Below are positions 1 through 5,698 of a stretch of DNA of 38,652 bases, piece by piece. Both the position numbers and the translations under genes were made by a program. The notes under the pieces were generated by a model, which was not told the origin of the DNA, made no database searches, and saw nothing but the letters and a program-made list of their open reading frames with translations. Origin of the DNA: an uncultured Eubacteriales bacterium (lineage in GTDB: Bacteria > Bacillota > Clostridia > Peptostreptococcales > Anaerovoracaceae); contig CADBKM010000014.1 of assembly GCA_902795265.1 (NCBI GenBank), forward strand, positions 1 through 38,652. The letters are read 5' to 3'. How positions within the stretch are numbered: the first letter of the stretch is position 1; every line of letters starts with the position of its first letter.

Positions 1-28
1 TCAAACTGTCGTCAAAATTGTCGTCAAA
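1..28. repeat. Short direct repeats next to the tRNA 3' end
   Basis: The 10-mer TGTCGTCAAA occurs at 7-16 and 19-28. The end of a third copy (TCAAA) is cut by the window edge at 1-5, giving a period of 11-12 bases. The repeats lie about 60 bases beyond the 3' end of tRNA-Arg, on the side where tRNA-targeting integrative elements insert. They could be integrase arm-type sites or the edge of an integrated element, but no integrase is visible in the window, so this is only a suggestion. Confidence 0.5.
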
Positions 29-89
29 TGAAAAACTGAAACCCTGTAACGCAGTGATTGCAAAGGTTTCAGCGATTTGTTTTGCTGGT

Positions 90-161
90 GCGCCCGGCGG
101 GGATCGAACCCGCGGCCTTCTCATTCGGAGTGAGACACTCTATCCACTGAGCTACGAGCGC
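90..161 (-). tRNA. tRNA-Arg (anticodon CCG)
   Basis: On the minus strand a 72-base cloverleaf can be drawn. The acceptor stem GCGCTCG pairs with CGGGCGC (one G-T pair). The D arm GCTC/GAGT encloses AGTGGATA. The anticodon stem TCTCA/TGAGA encloses loop CTCCGAA, so the anticodon is CCG and reads Arg codon CGG. The T arm GCGGG/CCCGC encloses TTCGATC. CCA is not encoded. The gene lies downstream of gpsA on the same strand and may share its transcript. Confidence 0.95.
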
Positions 162-167
162 ATATGT

Positions 168-205
168 AAGCCGGGCGCGCAGCCCGGCTTCAGTTATAAT
201 AACTG
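168..205. terminator. Two adjacent hairpins between gpsA and tRNA-Arg
   Basis: A 9-bp stem AAGCCGGGC/GCCCGGCTT with a 5-base loop occupies 168-190. A weaker stem CAGTTA/TAACTG with a 3-base loop follows at 191-205. Read on the + strand the pair is followed by ATTTTTG (206-212), which suits a terminator blocking transcription arriving from the left. Read on the minus strand after gpsA there is no T-run, so it may instead be a processing or stability structure before the tRNA. Confidence 0.4.
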
Positions 206-221
206 ATTTTTGCTGAGCGGT

Positions 222-1223
222 CTAGAGGTAGTCTTTCTCGTAGCCGATCGGTCTGAGCATGAGCTCATCCATTGCATACTCTACAGTGATCTTTCCGTTG
301 ATGACATCATAGATCGCTTCGAATATAGGCATGGCGACGCCTGTCTGCTGGGCGAGCTCGTGCACTACTTCAGCAGTGTACATACCTTCAGAAACCATGC
401 CGATCTCCTTTATGGCGTCTTCAGGCTTGTAGCCCTGGCCGATGAGCCTGCCGCAGCGGAAGTTTCTGGAATGGATGCTTGTGCATGTCACGATCATGTC
501 GCCTATGCCGGCGAGGCCGAAGAATGTCGAAGGCCTTGCGCCCATCACGACTCCGAGAGCCGTCGCTTCAGCACAGCCTATAGTGAGCATCGCAGCCAGT
601 GTGTTGTCGCCGTAGCCGGCTCCGTTGGCAATGCCTGAACCGACAGCAAGCACGTTCTTAAGAGAAGCAGCGAGCTCCATGCCCATCATATCGTCATTGA
701 GATAGACTCTGAACTTGTTTGTGCTGAAGAGGTCTGCCATTGCGAGAGCGGACTCTTTTTTTCTTGATGACATCGCGACTACGGTCGGAACTCCGATGCC
801 TACTTCCTCAGCGTGAGAAGGACCGCTTATGCAGACGTATCTGTCAAGATCGAAGTACTCGCCGATTACCTCAGACATCCTTTTGTGTGTCTTCTGTTCG
901 ATTCCCTTGGATATGCATGTAATGATGGCGTCTTCGCGTATATAAGGAACAGCTGAGCTGATCGCGCTTCTGACATGCTGTGCCGGGAGTGCAAATACCG
1001 CGAAGTCGGCATCTTTAAGAGCCTCTTCGTCGGTCTTGCAGAAGTGGTAATCACCTTCGAGCTTTACACCCGGCAGGTAGTCTTTGTTTTCCATGTCCGC
1101 TGCCATGCGGGCAAGATGCTCCTGGTTGATATCGTACATGTTGATCCTGCAGCCCTTGCCTGCAAGTACTGTTGAGAGAGCTGTTCCGAAGCTTCCTCCG
1201 CCGATGAACGCAACTGTCTTCAT
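222..1223 (-). CDS. gpsA: Glycerol-3-phosphate dehydrogenase [NAD(P)+]
   Basis: The 333-residue product is the normal length for GpsA, the cytoplasmic enzyme that reduces dihydroxyacetone phosphate to sn-glycerol 3-phosphate for phospholipid synthesis. The N-terminus has the Rossmann dinucleotide motif IGGGSFGTA (residues 7-15). Typical family segments follow: CISGPSHAEEV, the catalytic-lysine region AASLKNVLAVGSGI, and GLAGIGDMIVTC. The start at 1223 has GAAAGGG about ten bases upstream. The gene is divergent from the YcxB-like gene at 1392 and is followed on its own strand only by a tRNA. The usual plsY or der neighbours are not present. The assignment is secure. Confidence 0.97.
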   Translation of the reverse strand: MKTVAFIGGGSFGTALSTVLAGKGCRINMYDINQEHLARMAADMENKDYLPGVKLEGDYHFCKTDEEALKDADFAVFALPAQHVRSAISSAVPYIREDAIITCISKGIEQKTHKRMSEVIGEYFDLDRYVCISGPSHAEEVGIGVPTVVAMSSRKKESALAMADLFSTNKFRVYLNDDMMGMELAASLKNVLAVGSGIANGAGYGDNTLAAMLTIGCAEATALGVVMGARPSTFFGLAGIGDMIVTCTSIHSRNFRCGRLIGQGYKPEDAIKEIGMVSEGMYTAEVVHELAQQTGVAMPIFEAIYDVINGKITVEYAMDELMLRPIGYEKDYL

Positions 1224-1284
1224 GTCTGCCTGTCCCTTTCTGATTATTCTGTTTCGTGGTTCCCGATACGGGATCGTTGCTGTA

Positions 1285-1313
1285 ATTATACTGTTTTTGG
1301 CGTTAAATTAAAA
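1285..1313 (-). promoter_or_regulatory. Candidate gpsA promoter
   Basis: On the minus strand a perfect TATAAT (complement of 1285-1290) lies 17 bases from a poor -35 hexamer TTTTAA (complement of 1308-1313), about 62 bases before the gpsA start. A short palindrome TCCCG-ATA-CGGGA (1261-1273) lies between this -10 box and the gene, where it could act as an operator or a 5' UTR hairpin. The -10 is convincing and the -35 is weak. Confidence 0.4.
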
Positions 1314-1331
1314 CTACGGCAGCACTGTGTG

Positions 1332-1340
1332 TGGTATACT
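1332..1340 (+). promoter_or_regulatory. Candidate extended -10 promoter for the YcxB-like gene
   Basis: TGG-TATACT matches an extended -10 element (TGn plus a near-consensus hexamer at 1335-1340). It would start transcription about 45 bases before the ATG at 1392. No good -35 box is visible, as is common for extended -10 promoters. Confidence 0.4.
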
Positions 1341-1391
1341 GTTAACCATGAAAGCGCAGACTAAGATCTGCGGGGTAATAAGGAGACGAAA

Positions 1392-1967
1392 ATGGCTACT
1401 AAGAAGAATCCAAGAGAGATCAGATTTATATTGAATGATGATGACTATTCGGCATTCGGACGCTACCGTATTCTGTATACCGAAGGCGGCCGCAAGCTGG
1501 TAAACAGGCAGCGACTGACATATTTTATATCCGGAGCGATAATTGCGCTGCTGTTCACTGTATTTAAGGTTGACCACAGCTTCACCATACTTGCCTATAT
1601 AGTTGCTGCCGTTGTAGGTATCGGCGGTCCGCTGATATCTGAAAGAATGCTCCTCAGGCAGCAGGATAAAGCCATAAGCGCTTCTAAGGACAGTCTCGAA
1701 AGGGTGCACCCTGTTGAGAATATCATAACTATAGGTGACGATGCGCTGACAACAGATGCCGGAGACGACCATCAGTCGTTCAACTATAAAGACGTCAAGC
1801 TGGTCGATCTCACAGAGGACGCTATTTATGTATGGATGAGCGATACGATGATCATGCCGATCCCGCTGCATGCGTTCAACGGCATGCCTGAAATGAAAGA
1901 GGCATATAAGCTGATAAGGGCTAAGATCAAAGAGGCCGGCGGCACTGCAGGCGATGATGATAAATAA
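1392..1967 (+). CDS. YcxB-like two-helix membrane protein
   Basis: The 191-residue protein has a charged N-terminus and two membrane helices (about residues 43-59 and 63-82). A soluble C-terminal domain follows, with the pattern of the YcxB-like family: an amphipathic stretch near 100-125, then a beta-rich segment with IYVWMSDTMIMPIPLHAF around residues 143-160. These are small conserved membrane proteins of Firmicutes and related bacteria whose function is unknown. The start is supported by AAGGAG nine bases upstream. The gene stands alone between gpsA (divergent) and the metNIQ promoter, and no clear terminator follows it, only an A-rich stretch. The membrane topology is clear; the family name is my recognition of the C-terminal pattern and is less sure. 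Confidence 0.75.
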   Translation: MATKKNPREIRFILNDDDYSAFGRYRILYTEGGRKLVNRQRLTYFISGAIIALLFTVFKVDHSFTILAYIVAAVVGIGGPLISERMLLRQQDKAISASKDSLERVHPVENIITIGDDALTTDAGDDHQSFNYKDVKLVDLTEDAIYVWMSDTMIMPIPLHAFNGMPEMKEAYKLIRAKIKEAGGTAGDDDK

Positions 1968-2008
1968 ATGCATTTTGTGAAAAACAACAAAAATTATCAA
2001 AAAATTAG

Positions 2009-2037
2009 TTGACATAACACATTGATGTTGTTATAGT
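2009..2037 (+). promoter_or_regulatory. Consensus promoter of the metNIQ leader
   Basis: TTGACA (2009-2014) and TATAGT (2032-2037) are separated by exactly 17 bases, a near-perfect housekeeping promoter. Transcription should start near 2044, about 31 bases before the leader ORF. An inverted repeat ATAACA (2014-2019) / TGTTAT (2029-2034) sits across the spacer and both boxes, where a repressor could compete with RNA polymerase. Confidence 0.85.
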
Positions 2038-2074
2038 TCGTCTTGAACTTATTCTATGAAAGGAGCACATTCAC

Positions 2075-2140
2075 ATGACAAGAAACATGATGATGGAAAT
2101 GGGAATGATGGGCATGTGCATGTGCAGAGCCGATGAATAG
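2075..2140 (+). CDS. Methionine-rich leader peptide upstream of metN
   Basis: This 21-codon ORF is preceded by AAGGAG (2060-2065), nine bases before its ATG. The peptide begins MTRNMMMEMG, continues MMGMCMC and ends RADE. Nine of 21 residues are Met, including MMM and MM runs, with two Cys among them. It lies just after a consensus promoter and is followed within 23 bases by a terminator hairpin that precedes metN. That is the layout of amino-acid leader peptides such as those of trp, his and leu, where ribosome stalling on codons for the scarce amino acid controls read-through. I infer that the peptide senses Met-tRNA charging and that the product itself has no other role. A Met/Cys-rich metal-binding microprotein is the alternative, but the context argues against it. 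Confidence 0.85.
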   Translation: MTRNMMMEMGMMGMCMCRADE

Positions 2141-2197
2141 CAATTCTCATGTGTGGGATTGCCGGGGCAGGTCGTTAAGACCTGCCCCGTATATTTT
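2140..2197 (+). terminator. Attenuator-like terminator between leader ORF and metN
   Basis: An 11-bp perfect stem CGGGGCAGGTC (2163-2173) / GACCTGCCCCG (2179-2189) with loop GTTAA is followed by TATATTTT, the form of an intrinsic terminator. It ends 17 bases before the metN ATG, so it lies inside the leader rather than after a gene. Immediately upstream, 2140-2147 pairs with 2155-2162 (GCAAT/ATTGC core) in a hairpin that begins at the leader stop codon. Other possible pairings are 2066-2077 with 2113-2124 (11 of 12 pairs), and 2110-2117 in the Met codon region with the terminator 3' arm 2180-2187 (7 of 8). Which of them forms the antiterminator cannot be decided by eye. Confidence 0.8.
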
Positions 2198-2214
2198 GCA
2201 AAGAAAGGGTAAAC

Positions 2215-3252
2215 ATGGCAGAACACATCATAAGCCTGCAGGGCGTGACCAAGGAGTTCGATACCAAGGGCGGAAAGGTAGTCGCACTCAGGGATATCAA
2301 CCTCGATATCGAAAAAGGCGACTCATACGGTATCATCGGTCTCTCCGGCGCAGGCAAATCGACACTTGTAAGAACGATCAACCTGCTTGAGCAGCCGACC
2401 GAAGGTAAGGTGCTCTTTGACGGGAACTTGCTGACGGGTCTCAAGGGAAAGGACCTCAATCTGCACAGGCGCAAGATCTCAATGATATTTCAGCAGTTCA
2501 ATCTGCTGATGCAGAGAGATGCGCTGGGCAACATACTTTTTCCACTCGAGATAGCCGGTGTTCCTAAACAGGAGGCGATCGAAAAGGCAAAGGAACTGCT
2601 CAAGGTGGTAGACCTCGAAGAAAGAGCTCACTCGTATCCGTCGCAGCTCTCGGGTGGTCAGAAACAGAGAGTTGCCATAGCAAGAGCTTTGGCTTCCGAC
2701 CCTGAAGTCATCCTCTGCGATGAAGCTACATCAGCTCTCGACCCAAAAACGACAAGGTCCATTCTCGGTCTTCTTAAAAAGATCAACGAGGAGAGGGGAA
2801 TCACGCTGGTGGTCATCACTCACGAGATGGAAGTTATCAAGCAGCTCTGCGGCAAAGTAGCGGTAATTGAAAACGGCGAGATCGTAGAGAGAGGGCCTGT
2901 GGCTGAGATATTCGCGAGACCTAAGACGAAAGCCGCAAAGAAGCTGTTCTTCCCGGATGAGGAGAACAGGGAGAAAGCAGAGGCAAGGACTTCAACGAAA
3001 AACAGACTGAGACTGGCTTTCGACGAAAGCTCAGCATACAAGCCTATCATCGCGAACATGATACTCGAGACGGGTGCGCCGGTAAACTTCTTCTATGCTG
3101 ATCTGGACATGCTCGGGGGTGAGCAGAAGGGCCAGATGGTAATAGGACTTTCAGAGGATAAAATCCTGGCTGAAAAGCAGAAGGAATATCTCAGAAAAGA
3201 AAAGGTCGAATTCATTGAACTCAACGAAGATGCAGAGGAGGTGGCAGAATAA
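2215..3252 (+). CDS. metN: Methionine ABC transporter ATP-binding protein
   Basis: The 345-residue protein is the cytoplasmic ATPase of the MetNIQ importer for methionine and its derivatives. The ABC domain carries Walker A GLSGAGKST (42-50), the Q-loop region IFQQFNLL, signature LSGGQKQR (145-152) and Walker B VILCDE (165-170). The C-terminal part (about 270-340) looks like the NIL domain that binds methionine and feeds back on transport in MetN proteins. The start follows AAAGAAAGGG by four bases. The gene is first after the Met leader and terminator, and its stop overlaps the metI start (TAATG at 3250-3254 region). Length and motifs fit the family fully. Confidence 0.96.
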   Translation: MAEHIISLQGVTKEFDTKGGKVVALRDINLDIEKGDSYGIIGLSGAGKSTLVRTINLLEQPTEGKVLFDGNLLTGLKGKDLNLHRRKISMIFQQFNLLMQRDALGNILFPLEIAGVPKQEAIEKAKELLKVVDLEERAHSYPSQLSGGQKQRVAIARALASDPEVILCDEATSALDPKTTRSILGLLKKINEERGITLVVITHEMEVIKQLCGKVAVIENGEIVERGPVAEIFARPKTKAAKKLFFPDEENREKAEARTSTKNRLRLAFDESSAYKPIIANMILETGAPVNFFYADLDMLGGEQKGQMVIGLSEDKILAEKQKEYLRKEKVEFIELNEDAEEVAE

Positions 3253-3914
3253 TGAGTTTACAGGAACTGTTCAGCCTTCTCGGACATGGCACACTGGATT
3301 CCCTGTACATGATCATAATCTGTACTGTGGTTTCATACATAATAGGCCTGCCGATCGGAGTATCGCTCGTGGTGACAGCACCGGGAGGAATCAGACCGCT
3401 GGGCATCTATAACAAAGTCGTCGGATTCATAGTAAATATTCTCAGGTCGGTACCGTTCCTGATCCTGATGATCGCTTTGATGCCTTACATCCGTGTGGTG
3501 ATCGGCACAGGTATCGGCAAGGAGGCCGCGACAGCAGCTCTGATAGTAGCTGCTGCACCGTTCGTAGCCAGACTGGTGGAGCAGTCACTGCTCGAAGTCG
3601 ATCCGGGAGTCATAGAAGCAGCACAGGCCATGGGAGCGAGCAATATGCAGATCATCCGCAAGGTAATGCTGCTTGAGGCGAGGCCTTCACTCCTTAACGG
3701 AGCAGCGGTGGCTACGATCAACATCCTCGGCTACACGGCAATGGCGGGTATCGTCGGAGCCGGCGGTCTCGGAGAGATCGCAATAAGGTTCGGACTTTAC
3801 AGATTCCAGCCGTCAATAATGTGGGTCACAATAGTGCTTTTGGTAATAATGGTACAGATATTCCAGGAGATCGGAATAAAAGTCGTGAGCAAATACGACA
3901 ACCGCATAAACTAG
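3252..3914 (+). CDS. metI: Methionine ABC transporter permease
   Basis: The 220-residue, highly hydrophobic protein has about five membrane helices, as in MetI. The cytoplasmic coupling loop that contacts MetN is seen as EAAQAMGASNMQIIRKV (about residues 121-137). It is followed by the typical C-terminal segment GYTAMAGIVGAGGLGEIAIRFG. It forms the membrane channel of the methionine importer. The ATG overlaps the last base of the metN stop codon, so translation of the two is probably coupled. A 76-base gap without a convincing terminator separates it from metQ. Confidence 0.96.
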   Translation: MSLQELFSLLGHGTLDSLYMIIICTVVSYIIGLPIGVSLVVTAPGGIRPLGIYNKVVGFIVNILRSVPFLILMIALMPYIRVVIGTGIGKEAATAALIVAAAPFVARLVEQSLLEVDPGVIEAAQAMGASNMQIIRKVMLLEARPSLLNGAAVATINILGYTAMAGIVGAGGLGEIAIRFGLYRFQPSIMWVTIVLLVIMVQIFQEIGIKVVSKYDNRIN

Positions 3915-3990
3915 TTAAATGCCTTAGGGCTGTCAATAAAAAGCTAATAATAACACTGGTAATAACTAATTAAGAGAAAGGGAAAAAGAC

Positions 3991-4821
3991 ATGAAGAACA
4001 TCAAGAGATTCAGCATTCTGGCCGCAGTACTCGTACTCACACTCACTATCCTCTCCGCATGCGGCGGTGGCGGCGGAAACGGAGATGCAGCAGACAAGAC
4101 GATCAAGGTAGCAGCATCGCCTACACCTCACGCAGAGATCCTCAACTCAGTTGCAGATGCTCTCGCAGCAGAGGGTTGGACACTCGAAGTAGTGGAATTC
4201 GATGATTATGTACAGCCAAACGTAGCAACTACTGACGGCGATGTAGACGCCAACTACTTCCAGCACGTTCCTTACCTCGATCAGTACAATTCTGAGAACG
4301 GCACAGACCTCGTAGCTGTAGGAAACGTTCACTACGAAGCAATGGGAGTTTACAAGGGCACAAAGAACAGCTTTGATGAGCTCGCAGACGGCGACAAGAT
4401 CGGCGTTCCTAACGATGTAACCAACGAAGCAAGAGCTCTTCAGCTGCTCGCTGCAAACGGTGTCATCACACTTAAGGACGGTGTCGGCCTCGAGGCTACA
4501 AAGCTCGATATCGTAGATAATCCAAAGAACATTGAGATCGTTGAGCTCGAAGCTGCAACTATTCCAAGCGCACTTCCTGACCTCGCATTTGGTGTTATCA
4601 ACGCAAACTACGCTCTCGGCGCAGGCCTCACAACAGACAACGCCGTAGCATATGAAGCTGCTGATTCAGAGGCTGCCGAGACATACGTCAACGTTATTGT
4701 AGTCAAGGCAGGCAACGAAGAGAACGAGAAGACACAGGCTCTCGTTAAGGCTGTTCAGTCTGACACCGTCAAGAACTTCATCCTCGACACATACAACGGC
4801 GCTGTACAGCCAAAGTTCTAG
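3991..4821 (+). CDS. metQ: Methionine-binding lipoprotein
   Basis: The 276-residue protein begins with a lipoprotein signal peptide: a KNIKR basic start, a hydrophobic core, and lipobox LSAC with Cys at residue 24. A Gly-rich linker and the MetQ/NlpA-type binding fold follow (IKVAASPTPHAEIL, then YFQHVPYLDQY and FGVINANYAL). It should be anchored on the outer face of the membrane and hand methionine to MetI-MetN. The ribosome site is GAAAGGGA. The gene is third in the operon, as in many Firmicutes. Substrate specificity for L- or D-methionine cannot be read from sequence. Confidence 0.96.
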   Translation: MKNIKRFSILAAVLVLTLTILSACGGGGGNGDAADKTIKVAASPTPHAEILNSVADALAAEGWTLEVVEFDDYVQPNVATTDGDVDANYFQHVPYLDQYNSENGTDLVAVGNVHYEAMGVYKGTKNSFDELADGDKIGVPNDVTNEARALQLLAANGVITLKDGVGLEATKLDIVDNPKNIEIVELEAATIPSALPDLAFGVINANYALGAGLTTDNAVAYEAADSEAAETYVNVIVVKAGNEENEKTQALVKAVQSDTVKNFILDTYNGAVQPKF

Positions 4822-4833
4822 GAAAAGGGTAAA

Positions 4834-5538
4834 ATGGATAAAGCTTATAAAATAGCTGTTATAGCGGGTACTCCCGTGGACACTCAGATGGGTGTCGAGT
4901 TCATAGAACGCAAATCGCATGAAGCCGGTATCACACCCGGCTTCGTGCCTTTATACTGCCCGGCTGCGGCGGACTGCGATGAGCAGGTGAAATTCCAGTA
5001 CTCTGATCAGGACGGGAAGCGTGCGGCCATGGACAACATCTTTGACCCTGCCATTGAAGACGGGGTAAAGGACTTTTTCATCTACTGCAATTCACTTTCC
5101 GGGGCTTTCGATTTCGATGCTTATCAGCTGAGAAAGTCCCTTGAATCGGGCCGTGACATCCACATCTACACACCGCTTCAGATATACAGAAAGCTTGGTT
5201 CGCAATACGGCCGGCTCGGCGTGATGGCAGCCCACAATCTGTCTGCACACGGGATCGAAGAGGCCCTTATGGCATCGAATCCCGATATCTACATGATAGG
5301 TACCGGTAATATGGCCATAGTGCGCGCTATAGAGGATGGCCTTGAGCCTGCAGAGATCGTCAGAAAACTCGGCCTTGATCACATGATTAAATATATTGAA
5401 GCCAGCGGAGCGGAGGCTATTGTGCTGGGGTGCACGCACTTCCCGTATATCGGGGATGAGCTGGCAAAGCTCACGAAGCTTCCTCTGATCGATCCGGCAG
5501 ATGAGATGTTTGAAGCGATGCTGTCAAACGCCCGCTGA
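4834..5538 (+). CDS. Aspartate/glutamate racemase family protein linked to metNIQ
   Basis: The 234-residue protein has the two-cysteine layout of PLP-independent Asp/Glu racemases: Cys85 in FFIYCNSLSGA and Cys200 in IVLGCTHFPYI. The second motif is very typical of the family. It lacks the FDSGVGG start of MurI glutamate racemase, so it is probably not the cell-wall enzyme. It starts 12 bases after metQ and ends just before the operon terminator, so it is co-transcribed with the methionine importer. From that context I infer a role on an amino acid taken up by MetNIQ, such as D-methionine, or on an unrelated acidic amino acid. The substrate is unproven. Confidence 0.8.
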   Translation: MDKAYKIAVIAGTPVDTQMGVEFIERKSHEAGITPGFVPLYCPAAADCDEQVKFQYSDQDGKRAAMDNIFDPAIEDGVKDFFIYCNSLSGAFDFDAYQLRKSLESGRDIHIYTPLQIYRKLGSQYGRLGVMAAHNLSAHGIEEALMASNPDIYMIGTGNMAIVRAIEDGLEPAEIVRKLGLDHMIKYIEASGAEAIVLGCTHFPYIGDELAKLTKLPLIDPADEMFEAMLSNAR

Positions 5539-5566
5539 TTACAACAGAATGCATAACAGGACATAC

Positions 5567-5600
5567 CCGCAAATCGAAAATCGGTTTGCGGTTTTCTTTA
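5567..5600 (+). terminator. Terminator of the met operon
   Basis: A 10-bp stem CCGCAAATCG (5567-5576) / CGGTTTGCGG (5582-5591), with one T-G pair and a 5-base loop, is followed by TTTTCTTTA. It lies about 30 bases after the racemase-family gene and closes the methionine operon. Confidence 0.9.
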
Positions 5601-5625
5601 TTTCACAGGGATTATTTAGTATAAT
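5597..5625 (+). promoter_or_regulatory. Promoter of the giant repeat protein gene
   Basis: A perfect TATAAT (5620-5625) lies 17 bases after TTTATT (5597-5602), which overlaps the T-run of the preceding terminator. Transcription would begin about 65 bases before the ATG at 5699. The -10 is strong and the -35 moderate. It is the only promoter I can find for the long gene run that follows. Confidence 0.55.
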
Positions 5626-5698
5626 CTACTATGTATGATTATGTGCTCGGCACAGTATAAAAACGCAATAGCTTTAACGATAACAGAAGGGCAAAACT

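Noticed and set aside
2075-2140. Met/Cys-rich metal-binding microprotein
   Set aside because: Composition would allow it, but the position between a promoter and an attenuator-type terminator of a methionine importer fits a leader peptide much better.
2044-2200. SAM (S-box) riboswitch before metN
   Set aside because: The conserved S-box core and its four-way junction are not visible, and most of the leader is taken up by the Met-rich ORF.
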